64,000 nucleotides of DNA, taken from Parasalinivibrio latis (lineage in GTDB: Bacteria > Pseudomonadota > Gammaproteobacteria > Enterobacterales > Vibrionaceae). The notes beneath the pieces were generated by a model. It was not told the origin of the DNA. It ran no database searches and saw only the letters and a program-made list of their open reading frames with translations. The stretch lies in the NCBI RefSeq assembly GCF_036825535.1, contig NZ_CP098812.1, forward strand, positions 3,472,001 to 3,536,000, in the 5' to 3' direction. The position numbers and the translations under genes were made by a program. Shown here in pieces: positions 43,219 to 52,310 of this stretch. The first letter of the stretch is position 1, and each line of letters starts with the position of its first letter.

Positions 43219-44277
43219 TTACTCCATCCCTAATGAGTGAATGTCAGATTGAGCCCGGTTAAAGTCATCCATCCGGCCAATATCAAGCCAATATTCATGG
43301 ATGGGGAACATCAACACGTTGTTTCTTTCAGACATATGCTGTTCCAACAATGTAGGCATATCAATATGGTAGTTTTGGGGAACTGATTGAAATATTCGAG
43401 GTGAAACTACGTAAATTCCAGCATTGACAAAAAAACGCTGAATAGGCTTTTCAACCATACTCGTTATACGGTTCCCTTCTCCATTAATAACACCGTATGG
43501 AATCTGATAGTCATATTCCCTGACGCACATGGTAGCATCTGCACTATTCTCTACATGGAATTCCAAAAGCCTCTGAAAATCCACCTTGGTTAGGACATCC
43601 CCATTCATCATGATTAAAGGGAGATCCTGAGGCATATCATGGGGTAGGAGCCCCAACGCCCCTCCGGTTCCCAGGGGTTTATCCTCATGGACATAGGTAA
43701 TATTGACGCCTAATGACGAACCATTCCCAAAATAACCTTCTATCTGCTCGGGCATATAATGGGTAGAAATGTAGAAATTATAAAACCCAGCATTGATAAA
43801 ACTGCGAATTACTGTTTCAAGTATTGGTTTATCACCCACCTTTAACATCGGTTTAGGGCAATTGTCTGTCAGGGGTTTCAATCTGGTGCCAAATCCACCG
43901 GCCATTAAGAATACCGGGTTGGAAAACTTTGGTTGGCTCATTGCACTTTGTAAAGTTTCCAAACCGACAACTCTACCGCGCTCTATCAATGGAACAGACA
44001 GAATACCTTTACTCTCCATCAAGGTGATCAGCGCTTTTCGATCCGTATTCACATCGGCTGTTGTAGGAGTAACGTTCATTACCTTTGCTACAGGTTCTTC
44101 CAGGGACAAATTACTCAATAAGCCCCTTCGGATATCTCCATCTGTAACAACGCCAACTAAGGTATTTCCGTCTTCAACAACTAATGCAACACGCAGTGCT
44201 TCATTATTAATTATCTCAAGGGCATCCCTTATGGAACTATTCGATTGAATGAGGACGTTTTTCCAACAATGGCTCAT
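43219..44277 (-). CDS. CBS-domain sugar-1-phosphate nucleotidyltransferase (LegX/PtmE type)
   Basis: Protein of 352 residues. Residues 1-115 hold two CBS motifs (IRDALEIINNEALRVALVV, then GILSVPLIERGRVVG). Residues 120-350 are a nucleotidyltransferase with the pyrophosphorylase signature LMAGGFGTRLKPLTDNCPKP (124-143), metal-binding MMNGDVLTKVDF and VEKP. This CBS-NTP_transferase layout matches Campylobacter PtmE (LegX), a glucosamine-1-phosphate guanylyltransferase that supplies a GDP-sugar for legionaminic acid. That suggests the pathway here may use GDP-linked intermediates. Overlaps legH by four bases (ATGA). Confidence 0.88.
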   Translation of the reverse strand: MSHCWKNVLIQSNSSIRDALEIINNEALRVALVVEDGNTLVGVVTDGDIRRGLLSNLSLEEPVAKVMNVTPTTADVNTDRKALITLMESKGILSVPLIERGRVVGLETLQSAMSQPKFSNPVFLMAGGFGTRLKPLTDNCPKPMLKVGDKPILETVIRSFINAGFYNFYISTHYMPEQIEGYFGNGSSLGVNITYVHEDKPLGTGGALGLLPHDMPQDLPLIMMNGDVLTKVDFQRLLEFHVENSADATMCVREYDYQIPYGVINGEGNRITSMVEKPIQRFFVNAGIYVVSPRIFQSVPQNYHIDMPTLLEQHMSERNNVLMFPIHEYWLDIGRMDDFNRAQSDIHSLGME

Positions 44278-44930
44278 GAGTCAACCTTCGTTTTTATAGA
44301 TTTGGTAGCAGGTTTGGTGCAGTAACATATTTGAGCATCAAACAGAGAGACGGCGAGAGTTACCCCCGCACCAACAATGCAACCTTCCGCAATTGTAAGG
44401 TTCTGAATGATCACCGCACCTGCTCCGACAAATACCCTCGGCTCGACCAGTACCTGCCCACAAAGTGTCGCTCGAGGTGCTATATGACAGTAGGATCCGA
44501 TACGGCAGTCATGCTCTATGATTACTCCGGTATTTACGATTGAATGGGATCCAATATTCGCCCCGGCCTGAATGATAGCCCCATGAAGGACTTGCGCCCC
44601 TGTTTGAACGATAGCGAAGGGAGATACTTGTGCACTGTCAGCAATAACGGACTCAAACTGATAACCAAGAGAAAGAAAATATTCGTTTACTTTTTGCCTC
44701 AAGCCTGAATTCGGCAACATCCCTATACCATTGACCAAATTTACACTATCCCGATCAAAATTAAGGATTTCTTCATCTCTTTTTAGCTGGGGAATCCCAC
44801 GAAATACCGTTCTGACCGAAATGTCATCTGGGCTAATGACAGCGACAATTTCCCGATGTTGAGATCGTAGTATATCCGTCAATATTGATGCATGGCCGCC
44901 TCCACCAATAATAACGAGTGGTTTGGGCAT
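44274..44930 (-). CDS. NeuD/LegH-like sugar O- or N-acetyltransferase
   Basis: Protein of 218 residues. N-terminal Rossmann-like part with KPLVIIGGGGHASILTDILRS, the opening of the NeuD/PglD family, then a left-handed beta-helix of hexapeptide repeats (about 95-205: VSPFAIVQTGAQVLHGAIIQ, NIGSHSIVNTGVIIEHDCRIG with a likely catalytic His). It would N-acetylate the 4-amino sugar (LegH role) or O-acetylate the product (NeuD role); LegH is favoured as no other acetyltransferase is in the cluster. Start: the frame stays open to 45044, deep inside legI, but the ATG at 44930, 4 bases after the legI stop, gives the correct family N-terminus. Confidence 0.85.
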   Translation of the reverse strand: MPKPLVIIGGGGHASILTDILRSQHREIVAVISPDDISVRTVFRGIPQLKRDEEILNFDRDSVNLVNGIGMLPNSGLRQKVNEYFLSLGYQFESVIADSAQVSPFAIVQTGAQVLHGAIIQAGANIGSHSIVNTGVIIEHDCRIGSYCHIAPRATLCGQVLVEPRVFVGAGAVIIQNLTIAEGCIVGAGVTLAVSLFDAQICYCTKPATKSIKTKVDS

Positions 44931-44934
44931 TTCG

Positions 44935-46008
44935 CTATTCACAGAGCAAATCCCCGGCCTGATATGCTTGGGAGGCTGGAGAGCCAATGATATCCCAATA
45001 TCTATAAGGAGACATCCCGGATCCCGGGCGTTTAATGGTGACATTGGATACCGTCAGCAATTCCCCTGCACCAATCGCTGATGCAGCTACCAGACTTTTT
45101 CTGGCCACACTTTTATTTTTCACTTCTGAAACAGTTGGAGACTTCACTCCTGAACCAAGGGCTCTCTCTACCTGCCTGACAGCTTTTACCATTTCAGCGA
45201 GCTCATGGGGCTCAAGTGATGCTTTATGATCAGGACCTTCCATATTTTTATCGAGCGTAAAGTGCTTTTCTATTAGGACAGCACCACGTGCCACAGCAGC
45301 AACAGGAATGGTAATTCCCTCACTATGATCGGAATAACCGGCTGGAAGTTCGAATGCTTTAGCCAATGTATCCATCGCCCTTAGGTTTATTTCATTCATA
45401 GGTGCAGGATATTCAGTGGTGCAATGTAAAACTGTGACTTTTTCCTTGAGCGCTTTCTGACCCTCTTCTGACACATAGGCTTCCTGAAAAGCCAACAATG
45501 AGGGTTCAACGTCTGTTCCGCCAATATATCCGAATGCAATAACGCCCAGAGCCATCTCTATTTCAGACAGTGTGGCCATCCCTGTAGAGACGATCAGATC
45601 ACACTGTGTCCGGGCATGCTGGAGTACAAGCGGAGCATTCGTTAGTTCACCAGAAGGGAGCTTCAAACGCTTAAGCCCAAGATCATTGACGAGGAAATCA
45701 AGGCTCTCAGAATCAAATGCCGTGGACAAGAACTCAATACCTAGTGATTCGCAGTGTGTTACAAGTGCTTGGTGAGCCTCATAAGACAATTCCAAACGGC
45801 TCAACATAGCAAGCTGGGATTCCTGCCTCTGGGTATTGGCAACCTGATAATCTGCTTGTATTGCTTGTGCCGTCACCAAATTTTTCGCTTTAAATGTCTG
45901 GAACTTTACGATATCAGCACCAGCCTCATAAGCAGCATCCACCAATGCAAACGCCAGCTTTTCCTCACCATTATGGTTCACACCAGCTTCAGCGATAATT
46001 AGCGTCAT
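44935..46008 (-). CDS. legI: N,N'-diacetyllegionaminic acid synthase type (NeuB/LegI)
   Basis: Condenses a 6-deoxy-mannose-type sugar with phosphoenolpyruvate. 357 residues. N-terminal NeuB barrel (IIAEAGVNHNGEEKLAFALVD, ADIVKFQTFKA) and a C-terminal SAF domain with KSLVAASAIGAGELLT (about 303-318). HFTLDKNMEGPDHKASLEP is the sialic/legionaminic synthase form, unlike PseI. LegI is preferred over NeuB because the cluster has LegB and LegC. First base of the legH start lies 5 bases downstream; legG ends 7 bases upstream. Confidence 0.92.
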   Translation of the reverse strand: MTLIIAEAGVNHNGEEKLAFALVDAAYEAGADIVKFQTFKAKNLVTAQAIQADYQVANTQRQESQLAMLSRLELSYEAHQALVTHCESLGIEFLSTAFDSESLDFLVNDLGLKRLKLPSGELTNAPLVLQHARTQCDLIVSTGMATLSEIEMALGVIAFGYIGGTDVEPSLLAFQEAYVSEEGQKALKEKVTVLHCTTEYPAPMNEINLRAMDTLAKAFELPAGYSDHSEGITIPVAAVARGAVLIEKHFTLDKNMEGPDHKASLEPHELAEMVKAVRQVERALGSGVKSPTVSEVKNKSVARKSLVAASAIGAGELLTVSNVTIKRPGSGMSPYRYWDIIGSPASQAYQAGDLLCE

Positions 46009-46015
46009 ATCCGTC

Positions 46016-47176
46016 TCACTTCACATCGTAAAATGGTTTACATGGTTCAAAATTCATTGATTTTATCATCTCAATCACCTGTGAACTGGCATCGCCTTGT
46101 CCATAAGGATTGTCTATAACCTCATTTTCGGATGTTTTGTAACTGCGAGTAACTGCGATCTCCATCGCGTGAGAAATAGACTGAGTGCTGGGCTCAGCAT
46201 GAATAACACTTTTTGCTGCGAGTCGCCCTTTTTGCCGGGATCCGATGTCGACAGTAGGAACATCAAATGCCGGCACTTCAATGATGCCGCTGGAAGAGTT
46301 CCCAATAACAGCACATGCATGTTTAACTGCGCTGAGATATCGAAGCTGACCAAGCGAAGGGATAGCAAGAACACGTTTAGGTGATTCAGCCGCATACCTT
46401 TCCAGCATAGGTATTATACGGCGCCCACCATCGTCTGCATTTGGGTAAGTTAAAATAATCTGATGATCCGGAAACTCATCGAGTGCATCCAGCAACGCCT
46501 GAAAACTTTCTTCTGGATGTTCATCTCCAAGTGTTACTGGGTGATAGGTAACCACAAAGTAAGGTGTTTCCAGCTTAAACTTCAATGACTCCCCCAAATC
46601 ACCAACGCTCATGAATGTTGCCCGATTAAGATGATCGAGGCCAATCGCACCAACGTTTTTTACTCTCTCAGGGGATTCGCCGAGCTGTATAACCCGTTGG
46701 CGATATTCTTCAGTTGAAGTCCCATGCAAGTAGCTGAGTTTGGTGATGGCATGGCGGATCGCATCATCATAAGCGCCTTCCGTAATCTCTCCTCCGTGAA
46801 GATGAATGACTGGCACCCTCAATATCATACTTGTCTGTGCTGCCGCCAAAGCTTCAAAACGATCACCTAGCACAATTAAGACATCAGGAGATAAACGAGA
46901 GAGGGCATCAGCAAAACCTAAAATGCCTAATCCCATGCTCTTCGCTGTACCGACGGATGTATCAGAAGATAAAAGCATCTCAACTTTTTCATCTATTCTG
47001 AACCCATCTTTTTCTATTTGCTTGAATGTTTCGCCAAATTCCGGAGACAAATGCATCCCCGAAACCAAAAGCTGCAAGGTTAGTTCGGGATCCGCATCAA
47101 TATCTTTTAATAACCAATAGAGCAGACCGTACTCAGCCCTTGTACCTGTAAATACTGCTACTTTCTTGATTGGCAT
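46016..47176 (-). CDS. legG: Hydrolysing UDP-sugar 2-epimerase LegG
   Basis: Converts UDP-2,4-diacetamido-bacillosamine to the free 6-deoxy-mannose derivative and UDP, giving the LegI substrate. 386 residues, NeuC/WecB GT-B fold: VAVFTGTRAEYGLLYWLLKDI at the N-terminus, VLGDRFEALAAAQTSMILRVPVIHLHGGEITEG (about 116-148) with the catalytic residues and the GGEITEG motif, and IGNSSSGIIEVPAFDVPTVDIG (about 288-310). Hydrolysing rather than simple epimerase type is indicated by the motif form and context. Nine bases after legC. Confidence 0.92.
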   Translation of the reverse strand: MPIKKVAVFTGTRAEYGLLYWLLKDIDADPELTLQLLVSGMHLSPEFGETFKQIEKDGFRIDEKVEMLLSSDTSVGTAKSMGLGILGFADALSRLSPDVLIVLGDRFEALAAAQTSMILRVPVIHLHGGEITEGAYDDAIRHAITKLSYLHGTSTEEYRQRVIQLGESPERVKNVGAIGLDHLNRATFMSVGDLGESLKFKLETPYFVVTYHPVTLGDEHPEESFQALLDALDEFPDHQIILTYPNADDGGRRIIPMLERYAAESPKRVLAIPSLGQLRYLSAVKHACAVIGNSSSGIIEVPAFDVPTVDIGSRQKGRLAAKSVIHAEPSTQSISHAMEIAVTRSYKTSENEVIDNPYGQGDASSQVIEMIKSMNFEPCKPFYDVK

Positions 47177-47185
47177 CGACGCCCC

Positions 47186-48331
47186 TTACCTGACGACAGG
47201 TGTACTTGGTAAGTTAACCAGATGAGCCTCAATGAACTCTGATTGTGTCAAATCCCCCCGCATAGCCCCTTCAAACATAGGAAGCCGGTGCATCAGCTTC
47301 CAGATAGGGCGAGTCATCACACCTGCATCGTTTGACTGTTTCAACAAATCATCTCGAGCTTGGGGTGTTGGACAAATCACCGCATTTAACCAGTAGTTTG
47401 ACTTTGCGTAATCAGGTTCCCTGACAAATTCGAAACCAGACCCCAGGAAAAATTTCTCATATTGGTGCGCGAGTTGACGTTTAAGATCAAGCAATTCGTT
47501 CAGACTCTCCATCTGAGCACACCCTAAAGCGGCATTTATGTTGGGCATCCGGTAGTTGAAGCCCGGCTCATCATGATAAAACTCAAAAGGATGAGGTACT
47601 TTTGCAGTAGTTGTTACATGCTTGGTGTGCAGGCCTGATTCTTCTGTTTTACATAGCACCATACCGCCACCACCCGTAGTAATGATTTTGTTGCCATTGA
47701 AACTCACTGCGCCAAAATCCCCCAAAGTACCGGTATGTTTGCCCTTATAAAAAGATCCCAAGCTTTCCGCCGCATCCTCCACAAGAGCAATATTCCATTT
47801 TTGGCAAACCTGTACCAGTTCATCCAGCTCGACGGGATGACCAAAGGTATGCATTGGCACAACCGCTCTAATGAACTGCCTGGTTTGCTTGTGCATACAC
47901 CCTGAGTCTGTTAGCTCAGCATGCTGGCAGAGATAATTGTCCACTGCCTTTGGACATAGCCCAAGACTGGTAGCAGAAACATCAACAAACACCGGTTCCG
48001 CACCAAGGTGGTACAGCGCATTGCAAGTGGCGACAAAAGTAAGTGCTTGGGTAATAACCAAATCACCTTGCCGCACTCCTGCCATGTACAGGCCTGCATG
48101 TAATGCTGCCGTTCCATTTACTGTCGCAACAGCGCGCGCGGTACCGGTAAAGGCCTCCATCTTGCGCTCAAAGTCATCAACAAACTTACCGACACTTGAA
48201 ACAAACGTACTGTCAATCGTTTCCCCAACATAGGCTTTTTCATTGCCCATAAACGTCGGGGCATGGAGGGGAACAAAATCGTTGGTCTGATAAACATCGC
48301 GAACAAATTCAACGATGGATGCTGGCTTCAT
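47186..48331 (-). CDS. legC: PLP-dependent aminotransferase LegC
   Basis: Adds the 4-amino group to the keto sugar made by LegB. 381 residues, DegT family: VATVNGTAALHAGLYMAGVRQGD (about 62-85), EDAAESLGSFYKGKHTG (about 183-199) and the PLP Lys in VSFNGNKIITTGGGGM (about 208-223). Form matches LegC/PglE rather than PseC. Start: a GTG at 48349 overlaps the legB stop, but GGGGA 7 bases before the ATG at 48331 makes MKPASIVEFVRDVY the better start. Confidence 0.92.
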   Translation of the reverse strand: MKPASIVEFVRDVYQTNDFVPLHAPTFMGNEKAYVGETIDSTFVSSVGKFVDDFERKMEAFTGTARAVATVNGTAALHAGLYMAGVRQGDLVITQALTFVATCNALYHLGAEPVFVDVSATSLGLCPKAVDNYLCQHAELTDSGCMHKQTRQFIRAVVPMHTFGHPVELDELVQVCQKWNIALVEDAAESLGSFYKGKHTGTLGDFGAVSFNGNKIITTGGGGMVLCKTEESGLHTKHVTTTAKVPHPFEFYHDEPGFNYRMPNINAALGCAQMESLNELLDLKRQLAHQYEKFFLGSGFEFVREPDYAKSNYWLNAVICPTPQARDDLLKQSNDAGVMTRPIWKLMHRLPMFEGAMRGDLTQSEFIEAHLVNLPSTPVVR

Positions 48332-48345
48332 AGTTTTTTCCCCAC

Positions 48346-49536
48346 TCACATCTTACTGTCCAAGTACTTACCTGTTTCTTTATGGCCAAAATCCGGGATC
48401 ATTTTGAAAAACAACTCAACAATCTGCTCTTTCGTCCACGCTTTCGCATCCTTCATTTCTCGGATCTCCTGTTCAAAAAGAGCCAAGTTCTGGGCATCAT
48501 AGACAGGCGCATTTTTAATAATTCCAAGATTGTCAAAACGTGCCATATCAAGTTTTTCTTTGTCAGTGAAAAACTCTTCGAAATCCTTTTCACCCGTAGT
48601 ATCACTGGAAGTAAACAAGCATGGCCACTTTCCTTCAGACGGAAGGCTCTTAGCCAACTCTCTAGCTTGCTCTTCACTTTCGCACAAGTAAGGCTCATAG
48701 CCACGTTGCTCTAGATATTTCACAGCTATATCAGCAAACGTAATAAGATGAAGTGCTTCGCTTAGTTTAGGAAAGAAAATGTCGCAGTTTTCACCAAAAA
48801 TACAGGACATCAGACATAGTTCACCGGACTCCTGTGGGGTTACAAAGTAACGCTTAATGTCATTAGGTGCCACGATTGGCTGTTGTTTCTGAATACGCTG
48901 GTTAAAGCCATGTAGCAATGAACCATCCGAAAATGCCACATTGGCAAAGCGGGCCGTTGAGATAGCAATCCGTTCACTTTTACGCATCAGGAACATCTCC
49001 ATAATACGCTTAGACGCTCCCATCATATTGACAGGGTTCGCGGCTTTATCCGTTGAAACACAAAAGTACTTCTTTGCACCAGCATCAATAGATTGCTGTA
49101 TGGTCTTATCGGTATTGAAGACGTTTACGTCAATCATGCGCATCAGTGTGAAAGGATCCTTTTCACTGCGAACGTGTTTAAGGGCTGAGAGGTTCAAAAT
49201 GTAGTCATACCGGCCATCTGCAGTGATAAACGCATCGTACTCAACAGAGCCAATATCAAGAGCAAATGTTTGAAAATCGCCGTCAATATATCCAAAAGAA
49301 CTGCGGATATCCCGGACAAGTTCAACCATGTTATTCTCACTGATATCAACAACATGCAGTTTTTTAGGTTTGCGTTTAAAGATTTCCTTTGTGACTGCCT
49401 GACCAATTGAGCCAGCACCGCCAAGCACAAGGAAGCGGGACTCCGATACGATACGAGAAAGCTCTTTCTCGTGAGCTTGAATGTCATTAGTGAACAGAGC
49501 TGTTGTACGACCGATGAGGGAGAGAATTGAATTCAT
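48346..49536 (-). CDS. legB: UDP-sugar 4,6-dehydratase LegB
   Basis: First committed step to the legionaminic-type acid: dehydration of a nucleotide-linked GlcNAc with retention at C5. 396 residues. SDR fold: RFLVLGGAGSIGQAVTKEIF (about 34-53), VSTDKAANPVNMMGASKRIMEMF (about 150-173). In the active site the usual tyrosine of YxxxK is replaced by Met (MGASK), the form seen in retaining dehydratases such as WbpM and PglF, whereas PseB in this window keeps the Tyr. First gene of the leg part of the minus-strand unit; 107 bases after the sulfatase-fold gene. Confidence 0.92.
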   Translation of the reverse strand: MNSILSLIGRTTALFTNDIQAHEKELSRIVSESRFLVLGGAGSIGQAVTKEIFKRKPKKLHVVDISENNMVELVRDIRSSFGYIDGDFQTFALDIGSVEYDAFITADGRYDYILNLSALKHVRSEKDPFTLMRMIDVNVFNTDKTIQQSIDAGAKKYFCVSTDKAANPVNMMGASKRIMEMFLMRKSERIAISTARFANVAFSDGSLLHGFNQRIQKQQPIVAPNDIKRYFVTPQESGELCLMSCIFGENCDIFFPKLSEALHLITFADIAVKYLEQRGYEPYLCESEEQARELAKSLPSEGKWPCLFTSSDTTGEKDFEEFFTDKEKLDMARFDNLGIIKNAPVYDAQNLALFEQEIREMKDAKAWTKEQIVELFFKMIPDFGHKETGKYLDSKM

Positions 49537-49611
49537 GGCAGAAGCTTTTCGAATAAGTAATGTAGAGATTCTAAACTAACCAACATTTACACGAAAGCTT
49601 GCACCGTTTAC

Positions 49612-49631
49612 GGGGGAGATTATTCTCCCCC
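49612..49631 (-). terminator. Hairpin after the YejM-like gene, before legB
   Basis: Perfect 7-bp stem GGGGGAG/CTCCCCC with ATTATT loop, 12 bases after the stop of the gene upstream on this strand. No strong T run follows, so it may only reduce read-through into the leg genes. Confidence 0.5.
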
Positions 49632-49643
49632 TCAGATAAATGA

Positions 49644-51503
49644 TTATTTACTAAATTTCCTCATCTCATCCAGCGCTTTCTGCATATGACTGAAAGCTTC
49701 TGGCTGATCACCTATCGGGCGGTTGGTCTTATCCAGCATCTGGTACATGCCTGTACCGTTCACCTCTAGAATGGAAGCATCATCAATAATGGCATAACCG
49801 CCATAGTTTGAAGACATCACCCAGTTCCGGGGCTTAACCTGACCCAACAAGTCTACACCGGTTGAATAATCAGACACTGGCGACGTCACTCCCAGGTAAT
49901 GGTGCATTAATGTTGGGGACAAATCTTCATGACTGGTAAATGCATTTTCATCGTTCCAGACATTGGCCTTTGGTACACCAGGGCCGAACATGGTGAAAGC
50001 AACACGGACCTGAGGATCTGTAAAGTTGCTGTTATGCCCCCAGAAATTGAGCTTGTTATCATTGGCTTCCTGTCCGTGGTCACCGGTAATAATAACGACC
50101 GTATTTTCCAGATCACCATCATTTTTAAGCGTATCTAAAACCTCTTTCACCTTACTGTCCACATAATGAACACTGGTTTTATAGCGGTTCATAAACGGCG
50201 TTGGATCGGTTTCGTTGTTCAGCTCAAGGTAGTTAAGCGTCTCCAGCATTGGCTCATATTTATGCGGGTAGTCATCCGGAAAATCATAACCATGCGGGGC
50301 ATCATAAAACAGGAATGAGAAGGTAGGTTTACTTGTATCGCGTTCCTTTTGGTACCAATGGATCCAGTCTTTGGTCAGGTTGGCATCCAGTTCAGAAGGA
50401 CGGTTACCTTCAGATCCGTTGCGCAGAGGGTGGATATTGGCAAATACCGTACGGTTAAACTCCGGAGACTGGAGCTGGGCTGCTGTAAATATACCAATGT
50501 TGTAGCCTAGCTGCTGCAGTCGATCCATCAGGACAGGGGAGCGCTGGTTTGCGAGGAAGCTATGCCAGTATGTGCCCGGCAGGCCATAGAACAAACCAAA
50601 AATACCGGTACGCGTCGCGTTACCTGTGGAGATATGCTTGTTATAGATTTGTCCACTTTGGGCGTAGTGCCACATATTCGGAGTGTTGTCGGCATTGAAG
50701 GTATCCCCACGCCAGGAATCCACTGCAATCACCATGATGTTGACCGGCTTCTCAACCGCTTCAGTTTTTAACGGTGACAGAGGATAGTTCAAGGTACTCT
50801 GACCTTTCATTTTCATCGCATTTTGGCGGTCTAATGCGGCCTGGTCCACAAACCCGTGCTTTGACATGAATTTGTTCGCTGTTGCCGGCATGTATAGTGG
50901 CAGGAAACGCTTTACCGTCGTCATCGGCTGATAACCATAAGCTGCCGCCCACACATGCATGCCATTCGCCGCCAGCAAAGACAGGAATACCAGCAGGGAG
51001 AAACGGCGGCCAATTTTCCGCTTCATAAAGGATGGTTCGCCTTCAAAGGTCTTAACCATCCACCACTCCAGCGCAAATACCAGAGCACACCCTCCAATCA
51101 CCGTAATCCAGGTAATTAAAGGGAAACTGACAATCTGTCCGGCCAGGATCATATTGACCACAACAGCATTAATATGGAACCGGTACTGGGCAAATACAAA
51201 CGTATCTACAACCAGTAGGCCGATACCTATTGATGCCACCAGAGCCAGGAATGCACGACGTAAAGGTGAATAAGGAATAAGAGCAAAAGGTAAACATACC
51301 AGGCCAATTACGCCTGCCAGCAATGGCATCTGTCCTAATACAGACACCATGACGAATAACCAGCTTTTGGCATCAGGAGGAGTTGGCAGGTAGGCAAAAT
51401 AACGCGTTGATATCGCGATAGATAAAATGGCGTTGGCCAGGATAAGCCACCCGGCAGCATGGAACCGTTGCTTAAGCGAGACGGCTTTAAAGGTTTTATT
51501 CAC
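49644..51503 (-). CDS. YejM/PbgA-like DUF3413 membrane protein with intact sulfatase-fold active site
   Basis: Protein of 619 residues. Five N-terminal membrane helices (DUF3413, about 15-200) and a C-terminal periplasmic alkaline-phosphatase-superfamily domain (about 250-610). E. coli YejM (PbgA/LapC) has this layout and controls LpxC levels through LPS sensing. E. coli YejM has lost metal residues, but here the metal and nucleophile positions are kept: Asp262 in VIAVDSWRGD, Thr297 in STGNATRTGIFGLFYG, Asp475-His476 in IITGDHGQE and His490 in FWGHNS. It may therefore be a working phosphotransferase or hydrolase on the LPS or lipids. It lies between kdkA and legB. Confidence 0.82.
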   Translation of the reverse strand: MNKTFKAVSLKQRFHAAGWLILANAILSIAISTRYFAYLPTPPDAKSWLFVMVSVLGQMPLLAGVIGLVCLPFALIPYSPLRRAFLALVASIGIGLLVVDTFVFAQYRFHINAVVVNMILAGQIVSFPLITWITVIGGCALVFALEWWMVKTFEGEPSFMKRKIGRRFSLLVFLSLLAANGMHVWAAAYGYQPMTTVKRFLPLYMPATANKFMSKHGFVDQAALDRQNAMKMKGQSTLNYPLSPLKTEAVEKPVNIMVIAVDSWRGDTFNADNTPNMWHYAQSGQIYNKHISTGNATRTGIFGLFYGLPGTYWHSFLANQRSPVLMDRLQQLGYNIGIFTAAQLQSPEFNRTVFANIHPLRNGSEGNRPSELDANLTKDWIHWYQKERDTSKPTFSFLFYDAPHGYDFPDDYPHKYEPMLETLNYLELNNETDPTPFMNRYKTSVHYVDSKVKEVLDTLKNDGDLENTVVIITGDHGQEANDNKLNFWGHNSNFTDPQVRVAFTMFGPGVPKANVWNDENAFTSHEDLSPTLMHHYLGVTSPVSDYSTGVDLLGQVKPRNWVMSSNYGGYAIIDDASILEVNGTGMYQMLDKTNRPIGDQPEAFSHMQKALDEMRKFSK

Positions 51504-51573
51504 ACCGAACCTTATGAGTCATTTTTAAACATTAAGGTTGGATGATACTGATGTGGCTAAAAACTGTATAGCC

Positions 51574-52299
51574 TTAGTCCGTAACACATGCCAGCTTTGC
51601 CTCTTCATACCCTTGGAGCAAGGCTGACCATTCCCCCTCCTGCCAATGAATTGACCTGCGTTCCTGCTCTTTATAGAAAGACCGTTTCAGTCGGGACAGG
51701 TTATCTTGGTGCCAGCTGTCACCACTTTGTCGCGCACACTTGTCAAAATCGATAATCCACACTTTCTGGTCTGCATCCACAAGGATGTTGTGGATGTTTA
51801 GATCGGTATGGTTCACACCAGCTTGGTGCATTTGGGCAATCATTACCCCGATTTGCCGGTACATCTCTTCGGGGAGAGACTCCTCCTCCAACAGGTGTAC
51901 AAGGTCTTTTGCCATAGGAACTTTCTCTACAAGAATGTCAGCCTTGTAGGCCAATCCTGCTTTTACCGCTCGCGCGGCAACCGGGCGAGGAACATTTACC
52001 CCCTGTTCTGCCAGCCATTTCAACAGTACATATTCCTGGTAGGAACGGGTACTCTCCCAACCGGTAAAAAGGTAGCTGTCACTGACAAGCTTTCCGAACA
52101 ACCCACCCCGCCGGTAGTGGCGCAGTGCCATCTCCAGCTCCTTCCCCCGGATAAACCACGTTGTTCCGCGACCTTTGGCACTGCCGGATATTTTCCCCTG
52201 CTGCTGCCAGTAATCAGCGGAAAAGCACGCCTCCGGAGATTCGGATAACAATGCAGGGTCATACCAAATGTGGGTATCGTTCAGGGTCAGCTCTTTCAC
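51574..52299 (-). CDS. kdkA: Kdo kinase (3-deoxy-D-manno-octulosonic acid kinase)
   Basis: Phosphorylates the single Kdo of lipid A at O4, as in Haemophilus and Vibrio. 241 residues, protein-kinase-like fold of the KdkA/Lipopolysaccharide kinase family: GRGTTWFIRGKELEMALRHYRRGGLFGK (about 43-70) with the ATP-site Lys/Arg, VNHTDLNIHNILVD (about 159-172) with the catalytic Asp, and VWIIDFDKCARQ (about 178-189) with the metal-binding DFD. Starts with GTG. First gene of the long minus-strand unit and divergent from the opsX-like gene, its expected partner. An RfaH ops-like sequence lies at the start. Confidence 0.92.
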   Translation of the reverse strand: MKELTLNDTHIWYDPALLSESPEACFSADYWQQQGKISGSAKGRGTTWFIRGKELEMALRHYRRGGLFGKLVSDSYLFTGWESTRSYQEYVLLKWLAEQGVNVPRPVAARAVKAGLAYKADILVEKVPMAKDLVHLLEEESLPEEMYRQIGVMIAQMHQAGVNHTDLNIHNILVDADQKVWIIDFDKCARQSGDSWHQDNLSRLKRSFYKEQERRSIHWQEGEWSALLQGYEEAKLACVTD

Positions 52300-52301
52300 G
52301 C

Positions 52302-52310
52302 CACGCTACC
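52302..52310 (-). promoter_or_regulatory. Possible RfaH ops-like element before kdkA
   Basis: On the minus strand GGTAGCGTG, the last nine bases of the ops consensus GGCGGTAGCGTG, ends two bases before the kdkA start codon. The first three consensus bases do not match. A 9-base match by chance in this window is not rare, but the place at the head of a 12-gene surface-glycan unit is where RfaH control is expected. Confidence 0.25.

Noticed and set aside
44931..45044. Longer start for the LegH/NeuD-like gene overlapping legI by 110 bases
   Set aside because: The added residues do not resemble the family; the ATG at 44930 gives the normal N-terminus just after the legI stop.
28315..49536. Genomic island carried by a mobile element
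   Set aside because: No transposase, integrase, insertion sequence ends or tRNA target was seen; composition shifts fit recombination of glycan gene cassettes.
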